From Octadecabacter arcticus 238 (lineage in GTDB: Bacteria > Pseudomonadota > Alphaproteobacteria > Rhodobacterales > Rhodobacteraceae), in the NCBI RefSeq assembly GCF_000155735.2, contig NC_020908.1, positions 2,547,001 through 2,611,000 on the forward strand: a stretch of DNA of 64,000 bases. The letters are read 5' to 3'. A program made the translations under genes and the position numbers. Positions 17,977 through 26,069 of the stretch are shown here, one piece after another (position 1 is the stretch's first letter; each line of letters begins with the position of its first letter). The notes below the pieces were generated by a model, which saw only the letters and a list, made by a program, of their open reading frames with translations, was not told where the DNA came from and made no database searches.

Positions 17977-18905
17977 CCTACCGCTCCCTTTGATAGTATC
18001 CGTTCGGCTGTCCTGAGCGCGGCGGAGGTCATAATGTCTAGGTTGCCCGCATAGGAGGGCAGGTAGTGCGCGGCCCCCTCGACCTCGAGGAACACGCTGA
18101 CCTTCAGACCGGTAAACCGCATGTCATAATCGGCCAAAACCAAAGGCGCGTTGTCTCCCACCTCCTCGATCTGGACCTCATGTTTGAGCCGATAGCCTGG
18201 AACGTAATCTGCTACCTGCGCGACCATCTCGAGCACTGAGGCTCGGATTTCGTCGTGGTTTGCCCTTTCACACAGGCACAGAACCGTGTCGCGCATCGTA
18301 ATCGGCGGGTTTGCGGGATTGAGGATGATTATCGCCTTGCCGTGCTCTGCGCCACCTACCAATTCGATCGCCCTCGACGTCGTCTCGGTGAATTCATCAA
18401 TGTTGGCGCGGGTGCCGGGCCCGGCAGATTTCGACGCGATGGCAGCTATGATCTCAGCGTAGCGCACCGGCGCGACGGCCGATATGGCCGCGACAATAGG
18501 AATCGTCGCTTGCCCACCACAGGTGACCATATTGACGTTTGGCGCACTTAGGTTAGAATCTAGGTTGACCGATGGTACGATGAAAGGGCCGATGGCCGCC
18601 GGCGTTAAGTCAACCCTCCTGATACCCCGATCTGCCAATATTGAATCGTGCTGGGCATGGGCGCCAGCACTTGTAGCGTCGAAGACCAATGCGACACCTT
18701 CCGATGCCTCTGAGGCAAGATAGTCTCCAAGCCCACTGCAGCATACGGCGATGCCCAAACGTTGCGCACGGGCAATGCCATCCGACTTAGGGTCGATCCC
18801 GATGAGACCCGCGACTTCAAGCGTTTCTGAAAGACGCTTGACCTTTATCATCAGGTCGGTGCCGATGTTGCCCGATCCAATGATTGCGATTTTGTGGCGC
18901 TTCAT
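17973..18905 (-). CDS. Acylating aldehyde dehydrogenase, DmpF/MhpF type
   Basis: A 310-residue CoA- and NAD-dependent dehydrogenase that oxidises the aldehyde released by the partner aldolase to an acyl-CoA. The Rossmann motif [11 protein letters not shown] (~8-18) and the catalytic Cys in [12 protein letters not shown] (~125-136) are intact, as is [14 protein letters not shown] (~199-212). DmpG/DmpF pairs form a channelling complex, and here the two genes overlap. The stop of the GntR gene overlaps its start (18902-18905). With a sugar-derived aldehyde the product might be glycolyl-CoA or formyl-CoA instead of acetyl-CoA. Confidence 0.9.
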   Translation of the reverse strand: MKRHKIAIIGSGNIGTDLMIKVKRLSETLEVAGLIGIDPKSDGIARAQRLGIAVCCSGLGDYLASEASEGVALVFDATSAGAHAQHDSILADRGIRRVDLTPAAIGPFIVPSVNLDSNLSAPNVNMVTCGGQATIPIVAAISAVAPVRYAEIIAAIASKSAGPGTRANIDEFTETTSRAIELVGGAEHGKAIIILNPANPPITMRDTVLCLCERANHDEIRASVLEMVAQVADYVPGYRLKHEVQIEEVGDNAPLVLADYDMRFTGLKVSVFLEVEGAAHYLPSYAGNLDIMTSAALRTAERILSKGAVG

Positions 18906-19753
18906 GATTTAGACCCCTTTCCAGTCTTAACGGCGGAAGTGGATCCACCTTTGGGTCGCCTTAGTATGTCAACCTCGGCGGCCTGCATCTCCACGTTGTG
19001 CTCACAGGTCGACCCCGGTCGGCCTTCCAACGCGATAGCAACCGCCGAGCGTACCAGTCGCGGCTCAAACTGTGGCTCTACCTGAGCTGTGATTATGAGT
19101 GCGATACGAGCATAGTGCTCAGCCAGCAACCAGGCCACGCTTTCGGCATCCCGCTTTCGGCAGGCCGCGAGGATGGCCTCATGCTCAAAACGTGAGCGGT
19201 CATAAGAACTCGTTTGACCGATGTAGATCCTCCGGTAGCGCTCTGCGTGCTCGTTGAGTTGAGTTGAGTACTGGATATGTCTCGCACCGGCACTTTGAAT
19301 GGCAATCATGTGGAACTGTCGGTGCGCCTCGTCAAATTCGAGATAATTCTCTGAGGGGTCATTGGCGCCCATGATCGCCAAGCAATCCTCCATTTCAGTG
19401 ATGTCTTCGTCAGTGAGATGGAGAACAGACATACGGACAGTTGTGGTGTCTAACTTAATTCGAAGTGCATACAGTTCATCGAGATCCGCCATTGACGTAT
19501 TGGAAATGACCACCTGCCTCCCACGCTCACAGGAGATAAGGCCTTCCTTCTCGATCAGCCGCAACGCCTCCCTTACGGGCGTACGGCTAAGCCCTAGCTG
19601 TTCAGCTATCATTACCTGAGAAACCCTTGATCCAGGAGTAAAAGCGCCTTGAAGTATGGCCTCTTTCAATTGCGAGTAAGCCCCCAACATCCTATTGCTC
19701 GCCACTTGGGGACTGCCCACTGAGACGCTTTTATCATCATAATTGTCCGACAT
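18902..19753 (-). CDS. GntR-family regulator, FadR/FCD subfamily
   Basis: A 283-residue repressor or activator that is probably specific for this catabolic cluster. The winged helix spans ~20-85 ([20 protein letters not shown], then [20 protein letters not shown]). The all-helical FCD effector domain follows, with Asp/His positions such as [18 protein letters not shown] that usually bind a metal and a carboxylate. The start at 19753 has AAGGA upstream; a longer frame to 19885 covers the promoter. It is the first gene of the operon and has its own operator-like site upstream, so autoregulation is likely. The effector would be a sugar acid or 2-oxo-3-deoxy acid. The C-terminal Lys/Ser-rich tail is longer than usual. 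Confidence 0.88.
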   Translation of the reverse strand: MSDNYDDKSVSVGSPQVASNRMLGAYSQLKEAILQGAFTPGSRVSQVMIAEQLGLSRTPVREALRLIEKEGLISCERGRQVVISNTSMADLDELYALRIKLDTTTVRMSVLHLTDEDITEMEDCLAIMGANDPSENYLEFDEAHRQFHMIAIQSAGARHIQYSTQLNEHAERYRRIYIGQTSSYDRSRFEHEAILAACRKRDAESVAWLLAEHYARIALIITAQVEPQFEPRLVRSAVAIALEGRPGSTCEHNVEMQAAEVDILRRPKGGSTSAVKTGKGSKS

Positions 19754-19817
19754 GAGGGTAAATTCCTTTTCTAAGATGATTAGATTAATGTATTCTCTTT
19801 GAGCCAAGAGGTCAACA

Positions 19818-19827
19818 ATCTGTATAC
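19818..19827 (-). promoter_or_regulatory. Operator-like ATCTGTATAC upstream of gntR
   Basis: This site shares its core with the three TGCATACA-type sites between the two divergent operons at 12084-12236. It lies about 65 bases before the gntR start, which is compatible with autoregulation. Confidence 0.45.
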
Positions 19828-19982
19828 TTTTTGGTCTCGAATTTTGCCTTGAACTTCCAAGAAGTACCACGCCTTGCGGCTCCATCGATATTGCTGCCCA
19901 CCCGTATGGTCAGGCAAACGGAGGATAAGCGTTGTGAACCAGACCGAGTTTACCGGAGAGCATAAAGCTTGGAAGGTAAGTC

Positions 19983-20315
19983 ATGACAAAAGGAAATTCA
20001 GGGAACCGTTTTTCGACAGAAGTGCGTGCGCGCGCAAAGCGTTTGGCGCTTGAGAATGAAGCGGATTATCGGACGCGATCTGAGTGCTTCAGATCGATTT
20101 CGAAGAAGATAGGATGTAGCCCCGAAACGCTTCGGGACTGGGTCAACAAGCAGGCGGTTGAAACCGGTGATCGGGAAGGTTTGACACAGTCTGAGTGCGC
20201 GCAGATGAAAGAGCTTCAGCGCGAGATCCGTGAGCTGCGCCAGGCCAATGACATTCTTCGTAAGGCGTCAGCTTTTTTCGCGGCGGCGGACCTCGACCGC
20301 CTATGGAAGAGATGA
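19983..20315 (+). CDS. IS3-family transposase OrfA
   Basis: This 110-residue helix-turn-helix protein of the IS3 element recognises the ends and is normally fused to OrfB by programmed -1 frameshifting. The HTH (ETLRDWVNKQAV) is followed by a leucine-zipper-like helix (ELQREIRELRQANDILRKAS). The CTTTTTTCG run near 20272 is the likely slip site. It is intact and differs from the copy at 44509-44841 by two visible substitutions. Its partner orfB is broken, so the element cannot move on its own. Confidence 0.85.
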   Translation: MTKGNSGNRFSTEVRARAKRLALENEADYRTRSECFRSISKKIGCSPETLRDWVNKQAVETGDREGLTQSECAQMKELQREIRELRQANDILRKASAFFAAADLDRLWKR

Positions 20316-21367
20316 TCATGTTCATAGACGACCATCGTGAGCATCGTGGCGATTTGCAAGGTTTTGCCGATCGCGCCATCCACATATTACCACCACAAAT
20401 CGATTGAGCTTGATCCTGAGAAGGCCTCTGCCCGCGCAAAGCGCGATACCTTCTTAATGACCAAGATCCACATCTACTGGGAGAAGAGCAGGAAGCGATA
20501 TGGGGCCGTGAAAATCTGGCATGACTTGCTCGACGAGGGCACTGTAGTCGCCCGTTGCACGGTTGTTCGCCTCATGAAAAGCATGGGAATACAGGGAATT
20601 ACACGCGGTGATGTGACAACCACGAAGAGTAACCCTGCCTTGCCGTGCCCTGAAGACAAGGTGAACCGAAAGTTCAAGGCACCAGCACCAAACATCTTGT
20701 GGGTTGCTGACTTTACCTACGTCAGAACCGCCGTCGGCTTTGTATATGTCGCGTTCATCATTGATGTCTTCGCGCGCTACATCGTTGGCTGGAAGGTCTC
20801 TTCCTCTCCCAATGCCCAGATGGTGCTCGATGCTCTGGATCAAGCGCTAGCTGCGCGTCAACCAGATCCAAAGACCCTTATTCATCATAGCGACAGAGGC
20901 GTTCAATACTTGTCGATCAAATACACAGAGCGCCTTGAAGAAGCCAAAATCGATCCGTCAGTCGGCAGCGTTGGTGACAGCTACGACAACGCGATGGCCG
21001 AGACAATCGGTGTTTGTCAAAGGTGTTGTCCGCCGATTTCATGCGGCGTCGCTGATTTCAGGGGCGCTGGTTTCGTTTTCTGGGTTCAACCAGACGGGAC
21101 CTGCGGGTTGCCAGTTTCGGGTTTTTCTTGACCAGCGTTGCGGGTTTTGCGCGCGAGCAGTTGCATAGAGATTGGCACGATTTGTGAGCGTTGCATGATC
21201 GTGGCCTGCGTGGCGCGCATTCGGCGTGACGAAGCGGATGGCGCTGTGCAGGTGTTCACTGGTTCAATCACGAACGCCGTTTTGGACCCATCGGATACAT
21301 CGCTCCAGCACAAGCAGAAAGGAACTTCTATGACAGCCTGAACACTGTTACTATAGTTGCAGAATAG
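20303..21367 (+). pseudogene. IS3-family transposase OrfB, broken
   Basis: This is the homologue of the intact OrfB at 44829-45740. A net 8-base deletion near 20347 destroys the frame about 15 codons in. The integrase core is readable afterwards from 20370 (WVADFTYVRT, IHHSDRGVQY, NAMAETI), but after the catalytic Glu the sequence changes to foreign DNA until 21251. Only then does it resume with the OrfB tail, in another frame. Confidence 0.85.
21039..21251 (-). pseudogene. C-terminal piece of a second IS3-family transposase
   Basis: Read on the minus strand, this insert encodes LHSAIRFVTPNARHAGHDHA followed by a tail with PQRWSRKTRNWQPAGPVWLN and a stop at 21039-21041. This is the conserved end of IS3-group OrfB proteins (HSxIRFVTPxxRHxGxDxA...RWSxxTRNWxPxG). 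It differs from the host element and sits in the opposite orientation, so it was pasted in by recombination or by a nested insertion followed by deletion. Confidence 0.75.
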
Positions 21368-21403
21368 AAACTAAACCGTCTCCGGTAAACCCGGTCTGGT
21401 TCA

Positions 21404-21666
21404 CCTTGCCCAGCAGCTAGGCGAAACCACTGCACAGCTTCAGCATCGTCTTGAGGGACGCCTTCGCCGTTACGGTACGCCACTCCCAGATTGTATTGGG
21501 CAGAAGCATTGCCTTGTTCAGCTAATGGGCGCCATTCCTGCAATGCTGTCTCGAAATCACCTGATTGAGCAGCCTCAAAGCCTTTATTGAAGTCCTGCGC
21601 TGTAGCGACAGAAACGCCTCCAACTAACAGGGTAATGGCGAGTACGAGGGAATGCAGGTGGTTCAT
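21404..21666 (-). pseudogene. 5' fragment of a Sel1-repeat secreted protein
   Basis: The start, ATG at 21666 with AAGGA eight bases upstream, gives a Sec signal peptide ending in SVATAQ, then about 60 residues with one and a half Sel1/TPR-like repeats (NASAQYNLGVAYRNGEGVPQDDAEAVQWF). The coding sequence is cut by the right end of the IS3 element. It is a near duplicate of the 5' end of the gene at 43823-46405. No 3' part is found on the other side of the element. Sel1 proteins act as periplasmic or secreted scaffolds; this remnant is probably not functional. Confidence 0.8.
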
Positions 21667-22062
21667 GGCTTGGTCCTTCATAATGCTTTTGGGAACCTAA
21701 CCATCCCAACGCCCAGTTGTGAAGGTGGGGGGGGAATTCGTCATGGAGGGGCTTTGTTGCACAAATCGGCTTGAGGTCAGGCCTCCCCTTACCAAGAACG
21801 CATTTGCCCTACAGCCTCAGTCTTGAGGCACCAAAACAAGGCACTTGCGTCGTGCTTGTGGGCTGCTAACATATTGTTATTGCATGATTGCACTCGGACC
21901 AAGGTCCCTGGCAAGGCATCGAACCACTCTTATCGGCACCATTTTTACCTATATCCGTGGATCAAGTACCTGATTTGCAAGGAACACGGACCGTGGTCCA
22001 CGGATTTCACTGCAAGACACTGCAACAATGCGGCTACCGGCCCATTGCTGACCTTGGTGCTT
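21404..22062. repeat. Segmental duplication, copy 1
   Basis: The 5' end of the Sel1 gene, its promoter, a T/G-rich stretch with a G8 run and about 350 further noncoding bases are repeated at ~46142-46785 with scattered substitutions. The similarity starts at the IS3 border and fades near GCTACCGGCCC (~22060 and ~46785). The noncoding part carries GGACCAAGGTCC (21896-21907) and GGACCGTGGTCC (21988-21999). Confidence 0.8.
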
Positions 22063-22227
22063 CCTGCAGCGAATGGCGGCAAGGAGCTCCAAGTGATCGA
22101 TCTTGTAAGTAACGACAGAACTAAACGGAAATGATTGTATATTTTGGGTATTGCTTGCTTTTCCTAGGGTAACGGCGAAAAATTTCGAATTTTTTAAGTG
22201 GTAGGATGGCTGGTCTTTCAATTGACC
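22063..22227. other. Noncoding
   Basis: AT-rich sequence between the end of the duplicated block and the stop of the helicase-associated-repeat gene. No gene or clear signal is seen. Confidence 0.4.
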
Positions 22228-23369
22228 TTAGCCTTTGCGACCGTCCCAAACAAAGCCAATGTCATCCAACCTCTGGCGTCGCTCTGCAGACAGAACCTCT
22301 TTTGCTACGCGTTGTCTACTGGCCCATTTATCAAGTCTGTAGCCATCTTCCGTGTGTCCTCTGGGAACCTTGCAGTGGCCTTCACGAGCTTTGAACAGCA
22401 CCAGTTTGCTGAAACTCTCGTCCCAAGCAGCAGCGTTTCCGTCCCAAACAAAGCCTAAATCATCCAACCTTTGGCGCCTCTCAGCAGACAGCCCCTCTTT
22501 TACTGTCCGTTGTCTGCCAACCCACTTGCCAAGCGCAAAACCATCCTCCGTGTGCCTCGTGGGAACCCTGCAGTGGCCTTCACGGTCTTTGAACTTTTTC
22601 AGCTTGCTGAAGCCTTCTTCCCAAAACGCAACTATTGCGTCCCACACAAAGCCTAATTCATCCAATCGTTTGAACCTCTCGCCAGATAAGGCCTCATTAT
22701 TTCTGTTGCGTTGTACACTAACCCACTGGCCAAGCCTTAAATCGTCTTCCTTGTAATCTTGTGGAACATTGCAGTGACCTTCACGGTCCTTGAACTGCTG
22801 CAACATACTGAAACTCTTCTCCCAATCATCAGCATGTGGGTCCAACGGAAAGCCTATGTCATCCAATCTTTGTTGCTGGCCTTTCGACAAAGCCTCAAAT
22901 CTTATCCGTTGATTGCCAACCCACGTTCCAAGATTGAATCCATCTTCCTTGTAACCTTGGGGAACCCTGCAGTGGCCTTCACGGTCTCTGAACTGCAGCA
23001 GCGCACTGAAACCCGCTTCCCACGCCGCAGTAATTACGTCCCAAACAAAGCCTAGTTCATCCAATCTCTGCAATCGTTCTGCAGTCAGCTCGTCATTAGT
23101 CAGCACCTCACTATTTGATCGTTGTCTGGCCACCCAATTTCCAAGAGCAAAGCCCTCTTCCGTGTGTCCTCTGGGAACCTTGCAGTGGCCTTCACGAGCT
23201 TTAAACAGCACCAGCTTGCTGAAAGCCTCGTCCCAAGCCACAGCACGTGCGTCCCACACAAAGCCCAAGTTATCCAACCTTTGGCGCCTCTCAGCAGGCA
23301 ATGCTGCTTCATTAGGCCGTTGGCGATGAACCCACCGACCAAGTGCGTACCCCTCCGTGCCAATAAGCG
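22228..23369 (-). pseudogene. Helicase-associated (HA) domain repeat protein, N-terminus lost
   Basis: This frame encodes five complete HA-domain repeats (Pfam HA type) plus one partial, each ~67 residues. The pattern is W-x2-x-FS-x-L-x2-F-x2-REGHC-x-VP, then LG-x-WV-x2-QR, and finally RLD-x-LGFVWD. The repeats are nearly identical at DNA level, forming a tandem array with a ~200-bp period. The frame is open to the IS3 border at 23370 without a convincing start; the first Met, at 23301, lies inside a repeat. The repeats normally follow a DEAD/DEAH helicase core or stand alone and are thought to bind nucleic acid. Here any upstream part has been removed. Confidence 0.8.
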
Positions 23370-23422
23370 TGAGACAATTGACTGGCTAAAGTTTACACTT
23401 GAGGGCGTAGGAGAACGAACCC

Positions 23423-23905
23423 ATGGTTATGCCTTCACAATCACCACTTTCGCCAGATGCTGGATCTGGAGCCGTTTTGGCCCCGACGTCGCCTCCCCGC
23501 GTTGTTAATGCGCCGTTGGCTCCCACAGCGGAACTGACGAGCATCCCGAAGCGACGCAACTTCACAGCCAAATACAAACTGCGCATTCTGGATGAGACGG
23601 ACCAAGTGGCAGACACTGGCGGGGTTTCCGCCATTCTACGGCGGGAGGGGCTTTATTCCTCTGCACTGACCGATTGGCGCCGTGCGCGGGCGGCCGGCAC
23701 ATTGGGTGCATTGCAGCCAATGCGCCGTGGCCCACAAAAGGCACCTGCCAATCCATTGCAAGCTGAGCTGGCCAAGGCCAACCGTGAGGTGACAGCCTTG
23801 CGGCGCCGTCTGGATCAGGCGGAAGCCATCATTGCCATCCAAAAAAAAGTGGCGGGACTTCTGGACGAGATGGAGCAGACGCAAGAGCGCAGCGGCAAAT
23901 CATGA
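23423..23905 (+). CDS. Transposase OrfA of the IS3-type element
   Basis: 160 residues: a Pro/Ala-rich N-terminus, a helix-turn-helix region ([20 protein letters not shown], then [20 protein letters not shown]) and a C-terminal coiled coil ([20 protein letters not shown]). Its stop overlaps the orfB start (ATGA at 23902-23905), so translation is coupled rather than frameshifted. It is complete. Confidence 0.85.
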   Translation: MVMPSQSPLSPDAGSGAVLAPTSPPRVVNAPLAPTAELTSIPKRRNFTAKYKLRILDETDQVADTGGVSAILRREGLYSSALTDWRRARAAGTLGALQPMRRGPQKAPANPLQAELAKANREVTALRRRLDQAEAIIAIQKKVAGLLDEMEQTQERSGKS

Positions 23906-24915
23906 TGGCCGTCGCGATTGCATTGCCCACCGGCAGCGGCTTGACCTCGGCTGTCTGCGCCGCGCTATCATTATCGCACGCGAGCGTTCTTCGACAGCGT
24001 GCGGCGCTGACGGCACCACCACGCACACGCCCACCGCGCGCAGCGTCTTCGCGGGCTCTGCCGGAAAGGGAAAGAGACCAGGTATTGCACCACCTGCGCG
24101 AACCCCGCTTTGCGGATCAGACGCCCACAGAGGTCTTTGCCACCTTGCTGGATGAAGGCACCTATCTGTGTTCAATCCGCACGATGTATCGGATATTGGC
24201 CGCGCAGGGCGAAGTTGGCGAACGCCGCCGACAGAGCACACATCCCGTCTATCAAAAGCCTGAACTTCTAGCTGAAGCCCCCAATCAGGTCTGGTCTTGG
24301 GACATCACCAAGCTGAGGGGCCCGGTGAAATGGTCCTACTTCTATCTCTATGTCATCCTCGACATCTTCAGCCGCCGCGTTGTTGGCTGGCGCGTCGAGC
24401 ACGCGGAGAGCGCCAGCCAGTTCAAAGAGCTGTTCATCGACGCGATGGAAAAACACGAGGTTCCACGCGATCAGCTGACATTGCATGCAGATCGCGGTGG
24501 GCCCATGAAGGCAAAGACGACAGCCCTGATGCTGGTTGATCTTGGTGTGCTCAAGTCCCACAGTCGGCCCCACACCTCAAACGACAACCCGTTCTCCGAA
24601 GCCCACTTCAAAACACTGAAATATCAGCCAGAGTTCCCCAAGAACTTTGAAACCATCGAGCAGGCTCGCGCATTCTGCCGCAGGTTCTTTGCATGGTATA
24701 ACCAAGACCATCATAACGCCGGGATTGGTCTGATGACGCCCGACCAAATCCATTTTGGGCAGGCCCAAGAAATCTACACCGCGCGACAAGCAACACTAGA
24801 CGCGGCATTCCTCGCCACGCCCGAACGCTTCGTACACAAACCACCAAAACCGCCTCAAATCCCGACCCCCGTCTGGATCAACCCACCAAAACCAACCGAA
24901 GAAACCCAAGCCTAA
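23902..24915 (+). CDS. Transposase OrfB (DDE integrase core) of the IS3-type element
   Basis: A 337-residue rve-type transposase. It carries the HTH_21-like segment [18 protein letters not shown], then the DDE residues in VWSWDITKL (~130), [11 protein letters not shown] (~195) and [15 protein letters not shown] (~232). A Pro-rich tail ([20 protein letters not shown]) closes the protein. It is complete and in register with orfA through an ATGA overlap, so the element is probably mobile. Confidence 0.88.
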   Translation: MMAVAIALPTGSGLTSAVCAALSLSHASVLRQRAALTAPPRTRPPRAASSRALPERERDQVLHHLREPRFADQTPTEVFATLLDEGTYLCSIRTMYRILAAQGEVGERRRQSTHPVYQKPELLAEAPNQVWSWDITKLRGPVKWSYFYLYVILDIFSRRVVGWRVEHAESASQFKELFIDAMEKHEVPRDQLTLHADRGGPMKAKTTALMLVDLGVLKSHSRPHTSNDNPFSEAHFKTLKYQPEFPKNFETIEQARAFCRRFFAWYNQDHHNAGIGLMTPDQIHFGQAQEIYTARQATLDAAFLATPERFVHKPPKPPQIPTPVWINPPKPTEETQA

Positions 24916-24936
24916 AGTCCAAAAGCCACTGTCTCA

Positions 24937-25482
24937 AAGTCGTTGACACGTTCCGCCCTGTACATCGAACTTAAGCGTCGCTTCAATGGCGGGAATAATG
25001 GTCAACTCTTTCTGAGCCACCGAGACGCTGCAAAGGCGTTGAACGTGGGCAGAGACACCGCATCACGCTATTTCAACGACTTGATCGAGCGCGGCTTCAT
25101 TGTGGTGACAAAAGGGCATTGCTTGGGGCCAGACGGAATAGGGCAAAGCGCCCATTACCGTCTGACGGAACTGGCTTACGAAAGCAAACCAGCGGCCAGA
25201 GAGTTCATGAAGTGGCGTCCTACACCCCGCCCCCCCCCCCGTAGCAAAATCCAACATCTCATGGCAGGAAAATCAAACAGGGGGTGTCGGAAAATCCAAC
25301 CTTTGGAAGTTCAAATGTCGGAAAATCCTACCACTTTGGGCCCAAAAGGGGCTTCTACCATGTCGGAAAACCCTGCCATATATACATCTAGCCATATACC
25401 CCTGACAGTTGGGGAAGCAGAGCAGCGCCTGATCCATGGTCTGGGCCTATGCGGACATGCCGTTGCGCAGGCAGCACCATGA
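24937..25482 (+). pseudogene. Winged-helix phage/plasmid protein, N-terminus lost at the IS border
   Basis: The frame is open from the IS3 end itself and gives a winged-helix segment: GQLFLSHRDAAKALNVGRDT and FNDLIERGFIVV, then a lysine/arginine-rich tail after FMKWRP. Similar proteins occur in alphaproteobacterial prophages and plasmids, with ~60 more residues in front. A run of 11 C's (25230-25240) lies just after FMKWRP, so the reading frame beyond it is uncertain. Both downstream frames contain repeated SENP/GKSYH-like units before a stop. I read it as a truncated and possibly slipped remnant. Confidence 0.6.
25230..25240 (+). repeat. Homopolymeric C tract (C11) inside a reading frame
   Basis: Eleven consecutive C's lie within the winged-helix remnant. 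Tracts of this length slip during replication and could switch the frame, or they could be a scar or an assembly-error site. Confidence 0.7.
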
Positions 25483-25556
25483 CAGACTGGTGACAGTCTA
25501 CCCGGTGAAACCTTTTGAACGGGCTTCTTAACTAATAGGTAGTTGGCTCCCACCGT

Positions 25557-25695
25557 GATGTTGCTTGGCGCGGGCTACTGCACGCCGTCTGACGTCTACT
25601 TCGGCCGTGACAAAGCCATTCTCCAACAAAGGGAAAGGATCAAACGAAAGACACTCGAAGCCCAGCGCTTGCATCACAGTCAACGCGCCGCATAA
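25557..25695 (+). pseudogene. Transposase C-terminal remnant (IS3/IS481 type)
   Basis: A short frame reads GYCTPSDVYFGRDKAILQQR, then ERIKRKTLEAQRL and a stop at 25693. The TPxDVYFGR...IL..RERIKR pattern is the end of an rve-type transposase. The catalytic core is missing. The following ~370 bases up to the glycan gene at 26070 contain no certain gene; a 50-codon frame from 25941 overlaps that gene and is probably spurious. Confidence 0.65.
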
Positions 25696-26069
25696 TGCAA
25701 AAATCAGATGAGCCGAACTCTCTCTTAGTTTAAGCCGCCTTTGGTTCCAAAAACCTTGACGACGAACAGCCAAACTGGAGCCTATGGTCCCCTTGAAATC
25801 CCGCCAACACCCAAACTTCCGCCTAGCTCACTATTCCCTTCTGACAGGGCCTGCCCAAAAGAATGATACCTAAAATACTGCCCTTGATTGTTATAAGCAT
25901 TGCTGTTCAGTTCCAAATTCAATTGATGTGAGAGGCTACTGATGTTTGGCATTGATGGCAAACTTGAAGGTAAAGAACCTGGCGCAGCGCATAATAACAA
26001 ACAGGATGACGCAGTTTATGTTGTTCATCTTGATAAGACAGAATTATTTCAGCCTGACGGAGTCTCTGA

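Larger units (their letters stand above)
19935..21403 (+). mobile_element. Degenerate, chimeric IS3-family (IS51-like) element
   Basis: It shares its 25-bp terminal repeat (TGAACCAGACCGAGTTTACC then GGAGA; right end complementary with one mismatch) and nearly all of its sequence with the intact copy at 44461-45776. Two lesions distinguish it. A net 8-base loss lies near the start of orfB (~20347). From 21009 to 21251 about 95 original bases are replaced by ~243 bases from another IS3-family element on the opposite strand. The flanks (GTTG left, CCTT right) give no target duplication. The right flank is a Sel1 gene and the left flank is unrelated, so a deletion or recombination happened here. 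Confidence 0.85.
23370..24936 (+). mobile_element. IS3-family insertion sequence, second type
   Basis: Two overlapping transposase frames lie between TGAGACA (23370) and TGTCTCA (ends at 24936), which are short, imperfect inverted ends. No flanking duplication is visible (AGCG left, AAGT right). Both neighbouring genes are truncated exactly at the borders, the HA-repeat gene on the left and a winged-helix gene on the right. These do not belong together, so the element marks a deletion or recombination joint. Confidence 0.75.

Noticed and set aside
12303..19753. A sulfo-Entner-Doudoroff (sulfoquinovose) cluster, given SDR, lactonase, dehydratase, aldolase and a sulfur enzyme
   Set aside because: The aldolase is DmpG-type, there is no sulfolactaldehyde dehydrogenase or sulfonate exporter, and the lactonase and dehydrogenase match the apiose enzymes better. 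It remains a weaker alternative.
22228..23369. The ~200-bp tandem units as a noncoding satellite
   Set aside because: They are one continuous reading frame of HA-domain repeats.
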